NCBI GenBank assembly: GCA_934130435.1 | Contig: CAKOYB010000001.1 | Span: 138,503 to 202,502, forward strand | Source: an uncultured Clostridia bacterium | GTDB lineage: Bacteria; Bacillota; Clostridia; TANB77; CAG-508 | Direction of reading: 5' to 3' | DNA: 64,000 bases | Shown here: positions 55,582 through 63,897 of the stretch, in pieces | How the letters are laid out: each line of letters starts with the position of its first letter | Numbering within the stretch: the stretch's first letter is position 1 | The notes under the pieces: model-generated | What the model was told of the DNA's origin: nothing | The model's database searches: none | The model's input: only the letters and a program-made list of their open reading frames with translations | Translations under genes and position numbers: made by a program

Positions 55582-57571
55582 ATGAATTACAAAGTTGATG
55601 GAGCGATTAAGAAAACCAAAAAATATATTATAATTTATTTAATACTATGGCTATTTTGTGTCATAGTATTTGTTATGCCACTTGGCGTAGCTATTGCTGA
55701 AAGCGGTAGTGGCAGTTCATTTAATATTGGAAATGTTATTGCAAAGTTTTCAACTTATGCATTAAAGCCATTTTCAAGTTTTGGAAAAGTTTTTTTACCT
55801 TCATATTTTATATCGTTTGTAGGAGTATTATGGAAGTTCACGCTTCTATATATAATAATAGAAGTAATAGGAATGATAAGAAATGCTCCCAAATCAGAAT
55901 ATGAAGATATTGAACATGGATCAAGTGATTGGGCAACAAATGGAGAACAATATAAAGTATTAAGTAATAAAAAGGGAATAATTCTAGGAGAAAATAATTA
56001 TTTACCGGTAGATAAAAGAGGAAATGTTAATGTTTTAGTTGTTGGACGGTTCAGGATCTGGTAAATCAGCATCTTATTCAATTCCAAATGCGTATCAAAT
56101 GTTAGGATCATATGTTTTTACAGATCCAAAAGGTGAATTATACGATAAAACAGCAGGTTATTTAAAAAAGAATGGATATGAAATTAAAGTTTTAAATTTG
56201 GTTAACCCAAAATTTAGTGATGGATATAATCCATTAATGCATATAACGGATGAAATAGACGTTGATGTTATTGCAAACACAGTAGTAAAAGGACAAAAAA
56301 CTTCTGATTCTTCTGAGCCATTTTGGGATGATATGTCTGAAATGCTATTAAAATCATTGATTTATTATTTGATTGCTGCAAGACCAGAAGAAGAACAGAG
56401 TTTAGCGAGTTGTTCAGAGCTAGTAAGGGCGGCAAGTGCAAGTAATGGCAGCAACTTACTTTCTGAACTGATAAATGAATTACCGTATGATCACCCTGCA
56501 AGAATGAATTACAAATCTGTTGAGATTGCATCAGATAAGACATATAGCTCAATTTTAGCTTCACTACAATCTAAGTTAGGTAAGTTTGACTCAAAAGAAA
56601 TCGCGGAATTAACATCAACTGATACTATTAACTTTGAAGAGATAGGAACTAAAAAAACAGCAGTATATGTTATTTCATCAGATACACATACAGCGTACGA
56701 CTTTTTACTTACTATCTTCTTTTCACAGATGATACAGCAATTATATAATTTTGCAGACAAACAAGATAATGGGCAGTTACCTATGCCGGTATATTTTATA
56801 TTAGATGAGTTTGCTAATATTGGTAGAGTTCCAGATTTTGATAAGAAAATATCTACTTCTAGAAGTAGAAAACTGTCATTTAGTGTTATATTACAGAATC
56901 TAGATCAATTGGAAGCAGTATATGATAAATCATATGAAACAATTATTGGAAACTGTGATACACATGTCTTTCTAGGAAGTAATTCTCAAAAAACTGTAGA
57001 GTATTTTTCTAAAGCACTTGGAGAAAAGACAATATCAAAAGATCAATTATCAAAGAGCAGAGATAAGCATAATATATGGACACAGGGATACAATTCTTCA
57101 GAACAAATAATGGCAAGAGCACTTATGACGCCAGATGAATTAAGAAGAATGGATAACGATTTATGTATTATTTTTGAAAAAGGATTAAAACCAGTAAAGA
57201 CTAAAAAATTCTACTATTTTGAAAAACCAATGGTAAAACAGCTGCAGCAATATAGAATAAGCCATAATGAATTTCAAGGAATAGAAAGGGGAACATGGAG
57301 AAAATTTAATCCATATAAACCATATGTCGAGGGAGACGAAAAACAAGAGAATAAAGATTTAAATATAGAATCATTAGATGACTTATTTGATGATGATAGT
57401 GATAAGAAAGATAACAAAGAGAGGATAAACAATATAAAGGAGGAACCAGCAACATTATCACGAAAAGAAAGAGAAGAAATCGAACTAACGAAAGAAGAAC
57501 TTGATTTACAAAAACAACTAGAAGCAAAATTTGATGAACTATTTGGACCTTTAGATGATGATAACGAATAA
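55582..57571 (+). CDS. VirD4/TraG T4SS coupling ATPase, +1 frameshift at CGG in Walker A
   Basis: Coupling protein that feeds substrates to the T4SS. Two N-terminal membrane segments (YIIIYLILWLFCVIVFVMPL; FISFVGVLWKFTLLYIII), then HGSSDWATNGE, the ATPase with DPKGELYDKTAGYL, Walker B PVYFILDEFANIGRVPDF, and a charged C-terminus. Frame 0 reads NVNVLVVG, CGG (56047-56049), then FRIW-stop. Omitting the C yields VLVVG-GSGSGKSASYSIPNA, the textbook P-loop of this family. The total is 662 aa, normal. Without the shift there is no ATPase. ATG 55582 follows AAGGTGA. Confidence 0.88.
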
Positions 57572-57574
57572 GAT

Positions 57575-57613
57575 AAAAGCTCAATTGTGAAAAGGACACA
57601 ATTGAGCTTTTTT
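57575..57613 (+). terminator. Terminator of the VirD4 operon
   Basis: AAAAGCTCAATTGTG/CACAATTGAGCTTTT, 15-bp stem with T run. Confidence 0.92.
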
Positions 57614-57629
57614 GTATACTAGTAAACTT

Positions 57630-57725
57630 CTCATTTACTAGTATATAAAAAATGCTATAATTGCTATTGCCTTTGAGAGGAAACTCAAATCGGCGAGAGC
57701 AAAAGAAGACTTAAGTTGATTTGTT
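57630..57725. repeat. Dispersed intergenic repeat, copy C
   Basis: Shares CTAGTATATAAAAAATGCTA, GCTATTGCCTTTGAG and GAAACTCAAATCGGCGAGAG with copy B but lacks the CATTCGGAAA block; the terminal hairpin is degenerate. The rest of the gap to 57893 holds only a promoter. Confidence 0.72.
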
Positions 57726-57838
57726 ATTCAGAAATTTAAAATGAATATAACAATTGACAATCTGATTTGATTAATAGTAGAAGAGAATTTGTAATGTACG
57801 CGAAAATTAAGACATGAGAAAAAATGTTCGCATAATCA

Positions 57839-57867
57839 TTGACTTATTTTTTTCTATATGATATAAA
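57839..57867 (+). promoter_or_regulatory. Promoter of the yhaO-yhaN-like operon
   Basis: TTGACT, 17-bp spacer, TATAAA; 27 bp upstream of the first start. Confidence 0.65.
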
Positions 57868-57893
57868 AATGTATGTCAAAAGGAGAAAAAAAT

Positions 57894-58937
57894 ATGAAAT
57901 TTATACATATAGCAGATATACACTTTGATGTTCCATTTACAACACTTGGACTAAAAGGATTATCAGAACAAAGGAGATTAGAACAAAGAGATGCATTTAA
58001 AAGAACAATAGAATTTATTAAAGAAAATGGTATTGAGATCCTATTAATTGCAGGTGATTTGTACGAAAATGAATATATTCGAATGAGCACAATTAACTAT
58101 ATTAATAATTTATTTAAAGAGATTCCAAATACTAAAATATTTATTTCACCTGGTAATCATGATCCTTTTCTAAAAAATAGTTTTTATGAAAAATTTGAAT
58201 GGAATAAGAATGTTTATATATTTAATGAAATGCAAAGAGTTGAATATAAAAATATAGATATTTATGGATATGGATTTAGAACATTTGAATCTGAAAAGGT
58301 TATACTACCTAAGGATCTAAGAAAAGATAGAACGAATATATTATTAATGCATGGTGACATGGATGGAAATTCAAATTATAATTCTATTTCGAAGAAGGAA
58401 CTGCTGGAATCTGGATTTGATTATATTGCTTTAGGACATATTCATAAGAAGATGATTCAAAAAAATATAGTATACCCAGGTTCAATGATTTCATGCGGAT
58501 TTGATGAGTTAAATGAGCATGGAATTATATTAGGAGAGTTTAAGAATGGGGAGAAAAAAGCTAATATCGAATTCATAAAAATGGATAAAAACGAATTTGT
58601 AGAAAAAGAGTTTGATGTTAGCCAACTATATTCAGAAGAAGAGTTAGTTGAAAAAATTAACTCACTAGAACTAATCAAAGAAAATTACTATAAAATAATT
58701 TTAACAGGAAATAAGAATTTTGAAATTAATACTACGAATATTTTAAAAAACATATATTCTACTAATATAGTGAAAGTAAAAGATTGCACAAAAATTGGTA
58801 TTGACATAAATGAACTTTCAAAAGAAGAATCACTTAAGGGCATTTTTGTGAGAAGTTTACTAAATGATGCTGAAGAACAAAAAATAGATATTGAAGATGC
58901 TATTAAAGCTATTGAAATTGGTTTAGAAGCTATGTAA
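57894..58937 (+). CDS. Metallophosphoesterase, SbcD/YhaO-like
   Basis: 347-aa DNA repair-type nuclease. Metallophosphoesterase motifs in order: HIADIHFDVPF, LLIAGDLYE, SPGNHDPF, LMHGDMDG and LGHIHKK. The next gene is an SbcC/Rad50-like ATPase 12 nt downstream, the expected partner. ATG 57894 follows AAAGGAG. Confidence 0.88.
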   Translation: MKFIHIADIHFDVPFTTLGLKGLSEQRRLEQRDAFKRTIEFIKENGIEILLIAGDLYENEYIRMSTINYINNLFKEIPNTKIFISPGNHDPFLKNSFYEKFEWNKNVYIFNEMQRVEYKNIDIYGYGFRTFESEKVILPKDLRKDRTNILLMHGDMDGNSNYNSISKKELLESGFDYIALGHIHKKMIQKNIVYPGSMISCGFDELNEHGIILGEFKNGEKKANIEFIKMDKNEFVEKEFDVSQLYSEEELVEKINSLELIKENYYKIILTGNKNFEINTTNILKNIYSTNIVKVKDCTKIGIDINELSKEESLKGIFVRSLLNDAEEQKIDIEDAIKAIEIGLEAM

Positions 58938-58949
58938 GAAGGATAAAAA

Positions 58950-60761
58950 ATGAATATTGAAGAAATACAAGTTAATGGTTTTGGAAAATTAAATAATAAA
59001 AATATAAAATTGGATAAGAAAATAAATATATTGTATGGACAAAACGAAGCAGGAAAATCTACGTTACTTAAATTTATTATTGCTATGTTTTATGGTATAT
59101 CTAAAAATAAAAATGGAGGAACTATGCCAGAAATTGAAAAGTTTACTCCATGGAACAATAATGAATTTTCAGGGAAAATAATATATAGATTAGATAATAA
59201 TGAAAAAATAGAGGTTTTTAGGGAATTTGGCAAGAAAAATCCTAAGATATATAATGAAAAACTTGAAGATATTAGCAAATCTTTTAATATTGACAAATCA
59301 AAAGGAAATCAATTCTTTATCGACCAAACAGGCGTAGACGAAGAATTAATTAAATCTACAATTATTATGGAACAGCAGAATGTAAGAATTGGCGAAAAGG
59401 AAAAGGCAAGTTTAATACAAAAAATATCTAATATTCTAGGAACTGGTGAGGATGACATATCATATAACTCCACATTAAATAAGCTAAAGAAGAAAATGAT
59501 TGACGAAGTTGGATCAGATAATACAAAGGAAAGACCTTTAAATATAGTAAATTCTGAAATGATTGATGTTAAAAAACAAATAGAACAAATAGAAAAACAG
59601 AAAAATCAAATAGAAGAAAAACAAAAAGAGCTAAAATTAAAGAAAGAAAAGCTAGAAGAGCTTAAAGATAGAGAAAGTAAAATTATTGAAGCTAAAAAAC
59701 AATTGGAAGAATTAAATTTTATTAAAAATAGAATTCAAATTAATAGCGAAATAATAAGTAAAAATAATAATGAAATTGAAAATATCAGATTAGAATTAAA
59801 AGAAATAACTAAAAGAGAAACAGCTAAAAAAAGTAAATTCAAAATTGTATTAATTATTTTTTTAATACTGGCAACTATAATAGCCCAAGTATTTATAAAA
59901 ACAATGTTATATAGGATAGTTTCACTAATTCCAATTTGCATATATATATTAATTAATATGTATATTAAAAATAACAAAAATAAAAGAAAAAACAAATTAG
60001 TAAAAAAATTAAATAGCAGGATTGAAGTATTAACAGAAAACAATAATGAGTATATAAAAAAACAAAAAGAAGATAAAAAAGAGTATAGCTCAAAAATAGA
60101 CAACATTAAATTAAAGTATCAAATTAAAGGAGTTGAAAGTTTAAATAATAAACTAAGTAAGATACAAGAAGAAAGAAACTTAATTATGATGAGCATAGGA
60201 AATTTAAATGCACAAATAGAAAATCATGCTAATTCATCAGAAAAATCAATATTATTAAGAGAGCAATTAGATAATCTAAAAGAACAAAAAGAAGAATTGC
60301 TATTAAAATATAATCAAATTAAATTAGCTATAGAATATGTAAATATAGCATATGAGTACATGAAAGAACAAGTAACTCCAAAGTTTACGAAGGATTTATC
60401 AGATACCATACAGCATATTACAAATAATAAATACAATAATGTCAGATTAAATACTAAAGGAGAAATTTTAGTAGAGAACTCTAATGGAGACTATATTAAT
60501 GCTGAGCAATTGAGTATTGGCACAATAGATCAACTTTACCTATCACTCAGATTGGGTGCAATAGCAAATCTAACAAAACAAAATATGCCACTAATATTGG
60601 ATGAGACCTTTGCATATTTTGATGATGAAAGATTAGAAAACATATTAAAATACCTAATTAACAAATACTCTAATAAACAGATAATTATTCTTACATGTAC
60701 AAATAGAGAAAAAAATGTATTAGATAAAATAAATATTGAATATAATTACATAAAAGTATAA
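58950..60761 (+). CDS. SbcC/Rad50-like ATPase, YhaN type
   Basis: 603 aa. Walker A YGQNEAGKSTLLKF at the N-terminus, coiled coils (about residues 200-290 and 350-480), and C-terminal signature/Walker B (QLSIGTIDQLYLSLRLG, PLILDETFAYFDD). In the centre are two hydrophobic helices (IVLIIFLILATIIAQVFI and IVSLIPICIYILINMYI), a feature of YhaN rather than SbcC, suggesting membrane association. Partner of the preceding nuclease. Confidence 0.87.
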   Translation: MNIEEIQVNGFGKLNNKNIKLDKKINILYGQNEAGKSTLLKFIIAMFYGISKNKNGGTMPEIEKFTPWNNNEFSGKIIYRLDNNEKIEVFREFGKKNPKIYNEKLEDISKSFNIDKSKGNQFFIDQTGVDEELIKSTIIMEQQNVRIGEKEKASLIQKISNILGTGEDDISYNSTLNKLKKKMIDEVGSDNTKERPLNIVNSEMIDVKKQIEQIEKQKNQIEEKQKELKLKKEKLEELKDRESKIIEAKKQLEELNFIKNRIQINSEIISKNNNEIENIRLELKEITKRETAKKSKFKIVLIIFLILATIIAQVFIKTMLYRIVSLIPICIYILINMYIKNNKNKRKNKLVKKLNSRIEVLTENNNEYIKKQKEDKKEYSSKIDNIKLKYQIKGVESLNNKLSKIQEERNLIMMSIGNLNAQIENHANSSEKSILLREQLDNLKEQKEELLLKYNQIKLAIEYVNIAYEYMKEQVTPKFTKDLSDTIQHITNNKYNNVRLNTKGEILVENSNGDYINAEQLSIGTIDQLYLSLRLGAIANLTKQNMPLILDETFAYFDDERLENILKYLINKYSNKQIIILTCTNREKNVLDKINIEYNYIKV

Positions 60762-60820
60762 TTTTGCTTCCTTTGGGAAATAATTTAAATAATTATTAAT
60801 AAACCAAAGGAGGCTTTATT

Positions 60821-61594
60821 TTGATTAACAAGGTTGAAATTTGTGGTGTTAACACATCTAAATTACCTGTGCTATCAAATGAAGAAAAACAAGAACTTTT
60901 AATAAAAATAAAAAATGGAGATACACAAGCAAGAGAAAAGTTTATAAGTGGAAATTTAAGATTGGTATTAAGCGTTATTCAAAGATTTCAAAATAGAGGA
61001 GAAAATGCAGATGATTTATTCCAGATTGGTTGCATAGGATTAATAAAAGCTATTGATAATTTTGATATAAATCAAGAAGTTCAGTTTTCTACTTATGGCG
61101 TTCCAATGATAATTGGAGAAATAAGAAGATTTTTGAGAGATAATAATCCGATAAGGGTTAGTAGATCTATAAGAGATTTGGCATATAAAGTTTTACAAAC
61201 AAAAGAAAGAATTACAAGAGAAACTGGAAAAGAACCTACAATTGAACAAATTGCAAATGAACTTCAAGTTGAAAAAGAAGAAATTGCCTTTAGTTTAGAT
61301 GCTATACAAGAGCCAATATCACTTCAAGAACCGGTTTATAATGACGGAAGTGACAATCTATATATAATGGATCAGATAAAAGATAACAAAAATATAGATG
61401 AAAAGTGGACAGATAATTTAACAATTTCACAAGCACTAGAAAAATTGAATAAAAGAGAAAAAATAATAATAGCAAAAAGATTCTTTGATGGAAGAACTCA
61501 AATGGAAGTTGCAGAAGAGATAGGAATTTCACAAGCTCAAGTATCAAGACTTGAGAAAGATGCAATAAATAGAATAAGAAAAGGATATAAATAA
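60821..61594 (+). CDS. sigG: Sporulation sigma factor G
   Basis: Late forespore-specific sigma factor. N-terminal NKVEICGVNTSKLPVLSNEE is diagnostic of sigma-G; region 2 is DDLFQIGCIGLIKAIDNFD...FSTYGVPMIIGEIRRFLRD; region 4 is GRTQMEVAEEIGISQAQVSR. 257 aa. It starts at TTG or the next codons after AAGGAGGC. It would drive ypeB and splB type genes. Confidence 0.93.
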   Translation: MINKVEICGVNTSKLPVLSNEEKQELLIKIKNGDTQAREKFISGNLRLVLSVIQRFQNRGENADDLFQIGCIGLIKAIDNFDINQEVQFSTYGVPMIIGEIRRFLRDNNPIRVSRSIRDLAYKVLQTKERITRETGKEPTIEQIANELQVEKEEIAFSLDAIQEPISLQEPVYNDGSDNLYIMDQIKDNKNIDEKWTDNLTISQALEKLNKREKIIIAKRFFDGRTQMEVAEEIGISQAQVSRLEKDAINRIRKGYK

Positions 61595-61643
61595 TAAAAC
61601 CTACAATAAGAAAAGCCTAGCAGTTGCTAGGCAGAGCTTATGC

Positions 61644-62495
61644 TCATTTTTCCAATCCCCATTTACTTAAAACTAAATAAAGTGTTAATTCTTCTGATTT
61701 AATTTCTTTATTCGTTTTGCAATTATCCAAACATTCTAATGCAATTGAGTACAAATGAAATTCAGTTTTAGGAATTTGTACTTCATTTAATCCATAGAAA
61801 TATGCACTGATACCATTTAATCCAGTACAACCTATAAATGCATAAACATATTTTATGTATTTATCATAAGCTGTAGAGTAATTGGATTTAATTATTGAGT
61901 TCGCAAACAATTCGGTAAAGGCTTCATCAAACTTTGATGTGCAATAACTGTTCCATATACCGTTGCTGCGTGTTTTATTAGACAAAGCATGAAATAGTTC
62001 ATGAACCAAAGTATGCTTATCTAATAAGTTACTTTTAATATTTACAAAAATTGTATCATAATTTTCATCAAATGCAGCAACAAGGCTATTATTTGGAAAA
62101 TCTGCAACTTTTACAGGCAAGTTGTTTATATAACTGATTAAGTCTTCTTTGTTTTTAAGAACGAGAGACTCATTAATATAGCCTATAATTAAGTTTTTAC
62201 TTGAAGTTACAATTTTTAAAATATTAGAAGAAGTGATTTCTTGAATATTTGTCCATACAAATTCATCCGAACTTTTATCATCTTGAACTATAGAATATGT
62301 ACGTTGAGCTTGATTAGTAGTAACAACATAGTCATTACCTATTTTACTAATTGATATGTTGTCTTGAGTAAATGAAATTTCATCCGTTATTCTTTTGCCA
62401 TTAGAAACTATTTGTTCTTCTATTGAAGAATTAGAACAGCCAAAGAATGATAAAACAGTTGCCAAAATAAGTAAGATGCTAATAATTTTTTTCAT
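61644..62495 (-). CDS. Lipoprotein with HEXXH zinc-metalloprotease motif
   Basis: 283 aa. Lipoprotein signal MKKIISILLILATVLSFFGC (lipobox FFGC, cleaved before Cys). Residues about 165-172 read LVHELFHALS, an HEXXH zinc site, followed some 25 residues later by FDEAFTELFAN with a likely third ligand (Glu), a gluzincin-like layout. Probable extracellular metallopeptidase of unknown substrate. Confidence 0.75.
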   Translation of the reverse strand: MKKIISILLILATVLSFFGCSNSSIEEQIVSNGKRITDEISFTQDNISISKIGNDYVVTTNQAQRTYSIVQDDKSSDEFVWTNIQEITSSNILKIVTSSKNLIIGYINESLVLKNKEDLISYINNLPVKVADFPNNSLVAAFDENYDTIFVNIKSNLLDKHTLVHELFHALSNKTRSNGIWNSYCTSKFDEAFTELFANSIIKSNYSTAYDKYIKYVYAFIGCTGLNGISAYFYGLNEVQIPKTEFHLYSIALECLDNCKTNKEIKSEELTLYLVLSKWGLEK

Positions 62496-62639
62496 TACGT
62501 AAACCTCTTTTTACTTTTTTATTTTTGGGGATTTATGCTTGGATATACTATTATTATACACTATTTTAGACAATTTGTAAAATGGCTATTTACAAATACA
62601 ACAAATCATGTTAAAATATTTACTATATTAAGAGTATAT

Positions 62640-62755
62640 CTAGGAAATAAAAATCCGAGCGATATAGGTAGCTAATAATAGCTATTACACTAGAAGTAAG
62701 TGAAAAGCCCTTACGGAGGAGTCTTAAGAGATTCTTTCGTGAGGGCTTTAAAAAA
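62640..62755 (+). promoter_or_regulatory. Structured leader upstream of the acetyltransferase gene
   Basis: TAGCTAATAATAGCTA can fold, and AAAGCCCTTACGGAGGAGTC (from 62704) pairs with GATTCTTTCGTGAGGGCTTT (to 62749), a hairpin of about 20 bp with G-U pairs. No T run follows on the plus strand, so it is not a plain terminator. It matches no riboswitch that I recognise. Confidence 0.45.
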
Positions 62756-62769
62756 AGGAGGAAAAATTA

Positions 62770-63330
62770 ATGAGATATTTTAAAAAACTTGTTGGAGAAA
62801 ATATTTATTTATCACCAATGAATACAGAAGATTATGAAATTTTTACAGAGTGGATGAATGATTTTAACACAACAGACTATATAGGAAGAAGTTGCATAAA
62901 TACTACTATAGAAGCTGAGAAAAAATTCTTAGAAAAAAATTCAAATGGTGAGATTAAATTTATGATAGTTAGACTAGAAGACGATAAAGCAATAGGAACA
63001 ATTAGCTTGGACAATATATGCAATATAAATAGGAGAGCAACGCTTGGAATTTTTATTGGAGACAAAAATGGGAGAAATAAAGGATATGGAACTGAAGCAA
63101 TAAAGTTAATACTGGATTATGGGTTTAATTATTTAAATTTAAATAATATTAAATTAGATTTAATGGAGTTCAATGAAAGAGCTTTGGCATGTTATAAAAA
63201 ATGTGGCTTTAAAGAATATGGGAGAAGAAGAAAATCAAATTTTATAAACGGCAAATATTATGATGCTATAGAAATGGATATTCTATCAGATGAATTTAAA
63301 GAAAATTTTATTAAAAATAAAAACATTTAA
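62770..63330 (+). CDS. GNAT-family N-acetyltransferase (RimJ/RimL-like)
   Basis: 186 aa. Acetyl-CoA-binding motif A is GIFIGDKNGRNKGYGTEAIK, and motif B region LDLMEFNERALACYKKCGFKEYG. The N-terminus VGENIYLSPMNTEDYE is typical of RimJ-like acetyltransferases, which acetylate protein N-termini or small amines. AAAGGAGG precedes the ATG. Confidence 0.88.
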   Translation: MRYFKKLVGENIYLSPMNTEDYEIFTEWMNDFNTTDYIGRSCINTTIEAEKKFLEKNSNGEIKFMIVRLEDDKAIGTISLDNICNINRRATLGIFIGDKNGRNKGYGTEAIKLILDYGFNYLNLNNIKLDLMEFNERALACYKKCGFKEYGRRRKSNFINGKYYDAIEMDILSDEFKENFIKNKNI

Positions 63331-63333
63331 AAA

Positions 63334-63380
63334 AGGTTATATTACTTAAAGTTATTTAAGTAATATAACCTTTTTTTTTA
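63334..63380 (+). terminator. Terminator of the acetyltransferase gene
   Basis: GGTTATATTACTTAA/TTAAGTAATATAACC, 15-bp perfect stem followed by nine T. Confidence 0.93.
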
Positions 63381-63418
63381 CATAAATATTATATAAGAAA
63401 TAATTTGAGGAGATAATA

Positions 63419-63653
63419 ATGGGAGAAAAAGGACTTGATTTTAAACATAAAGAAGTTATAAATATATCTGATGCTAAGAGATTACGGGTGTGTACAAGAT
63501 GTAACAGCAGACTTAAAAACTGGTATTATAACTTCAATAATTGTGCCAGGTAATAATAAGATGTTTAATATTTTTGCAGGTAAAGAAGAAATAGAAATAC
63601 CATGGGAAAAGATTAAATGTATAGGAGATGAAATAATACTTGTAGAAATATAA
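63419..63653 (+). CDS. YlmC/YmxH-family PRC-barrel sporulation protein, +1 frameshift at CGG
   Basis: Family of about 80-aa PRC-barrel proteins found in spore-formers. ATG 63419 follows GAGGAGAT and encodes MGEKGLDFKHKEVINISDAK, then RL, CGG (63485-63487). Frame 0 goes off into unrelated residues and stops within 17 codons. Omitting the C gives RL-GCVQDVTADLKTGIITSII and ends IPWEKIKCIGDEIILVEI, exactly the family's C-terminus. The RLG-x-V glycine is nearly invariant in the family. Total 77 aa. Seventh gene with the same break. Confidence 0.85.
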
Positions 63654-63704
63654 AATGATATTAATGTTACTTTAAGAAAAAAATAAAAAAAATCGAAAAA
63701 TGTC

Positions 63705-63734
63705 TTGACTTGTATACATAAATTGTGCTAAAAT
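63705..63734 (+). promoter_or_regulatory. Upstream tandem promoter
   Basis: TTGACT, 18-bp spacer and TAAAAT. Confidence 0.6.
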
Positions 63735-63868
63735 TATATTTAGTTTGAAACTGATGAAAATAAAAATATTTTAATTAAGATTAGTAATATTTTTAGAGAA
63801 AAAGACATATAATTTATTCAATGAAATTTACTGATTTTTTATTTTTTTACAAAAAATAAAAAAAAGTC

Positions 63869-63897
63869 TTGACATTAGTTTTAAAACATAGTATAAT
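63869..63897 (+). promoter_or_regulatory. Downstream tandem promoter, consensus
   Basis: Perfect TTGACA and TATAAT with 17-bp spacer. Immediately after it an inverted repeat GTTCCAA-CAAA-TTGGAAC (63904-63921) covers the likely transcription start: a possible operator or 5'-hairpin. Confidence 0.88.

Noticed and set aside
56039..57571. Separate ATPase gene starting within the VirD4 coding region
   Set aside because: The start would fall inside the P-loop with no ribosome site; the upstream membrane part is the normal VirD4 N-terminus.
24787..63487. Seven frameshifts as random sequencing or assembly errors
   Set aside because: Random indels would differ in base and context and would favour homopolymers. 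Here every event is one extra C forming an in-frame CGG before GGN, across 39 kb and both strands. A systematic C-insertion artefact at GG remains possible but would also hit the many other GG runs in genes, which are intact. Raw reads must still be checked.
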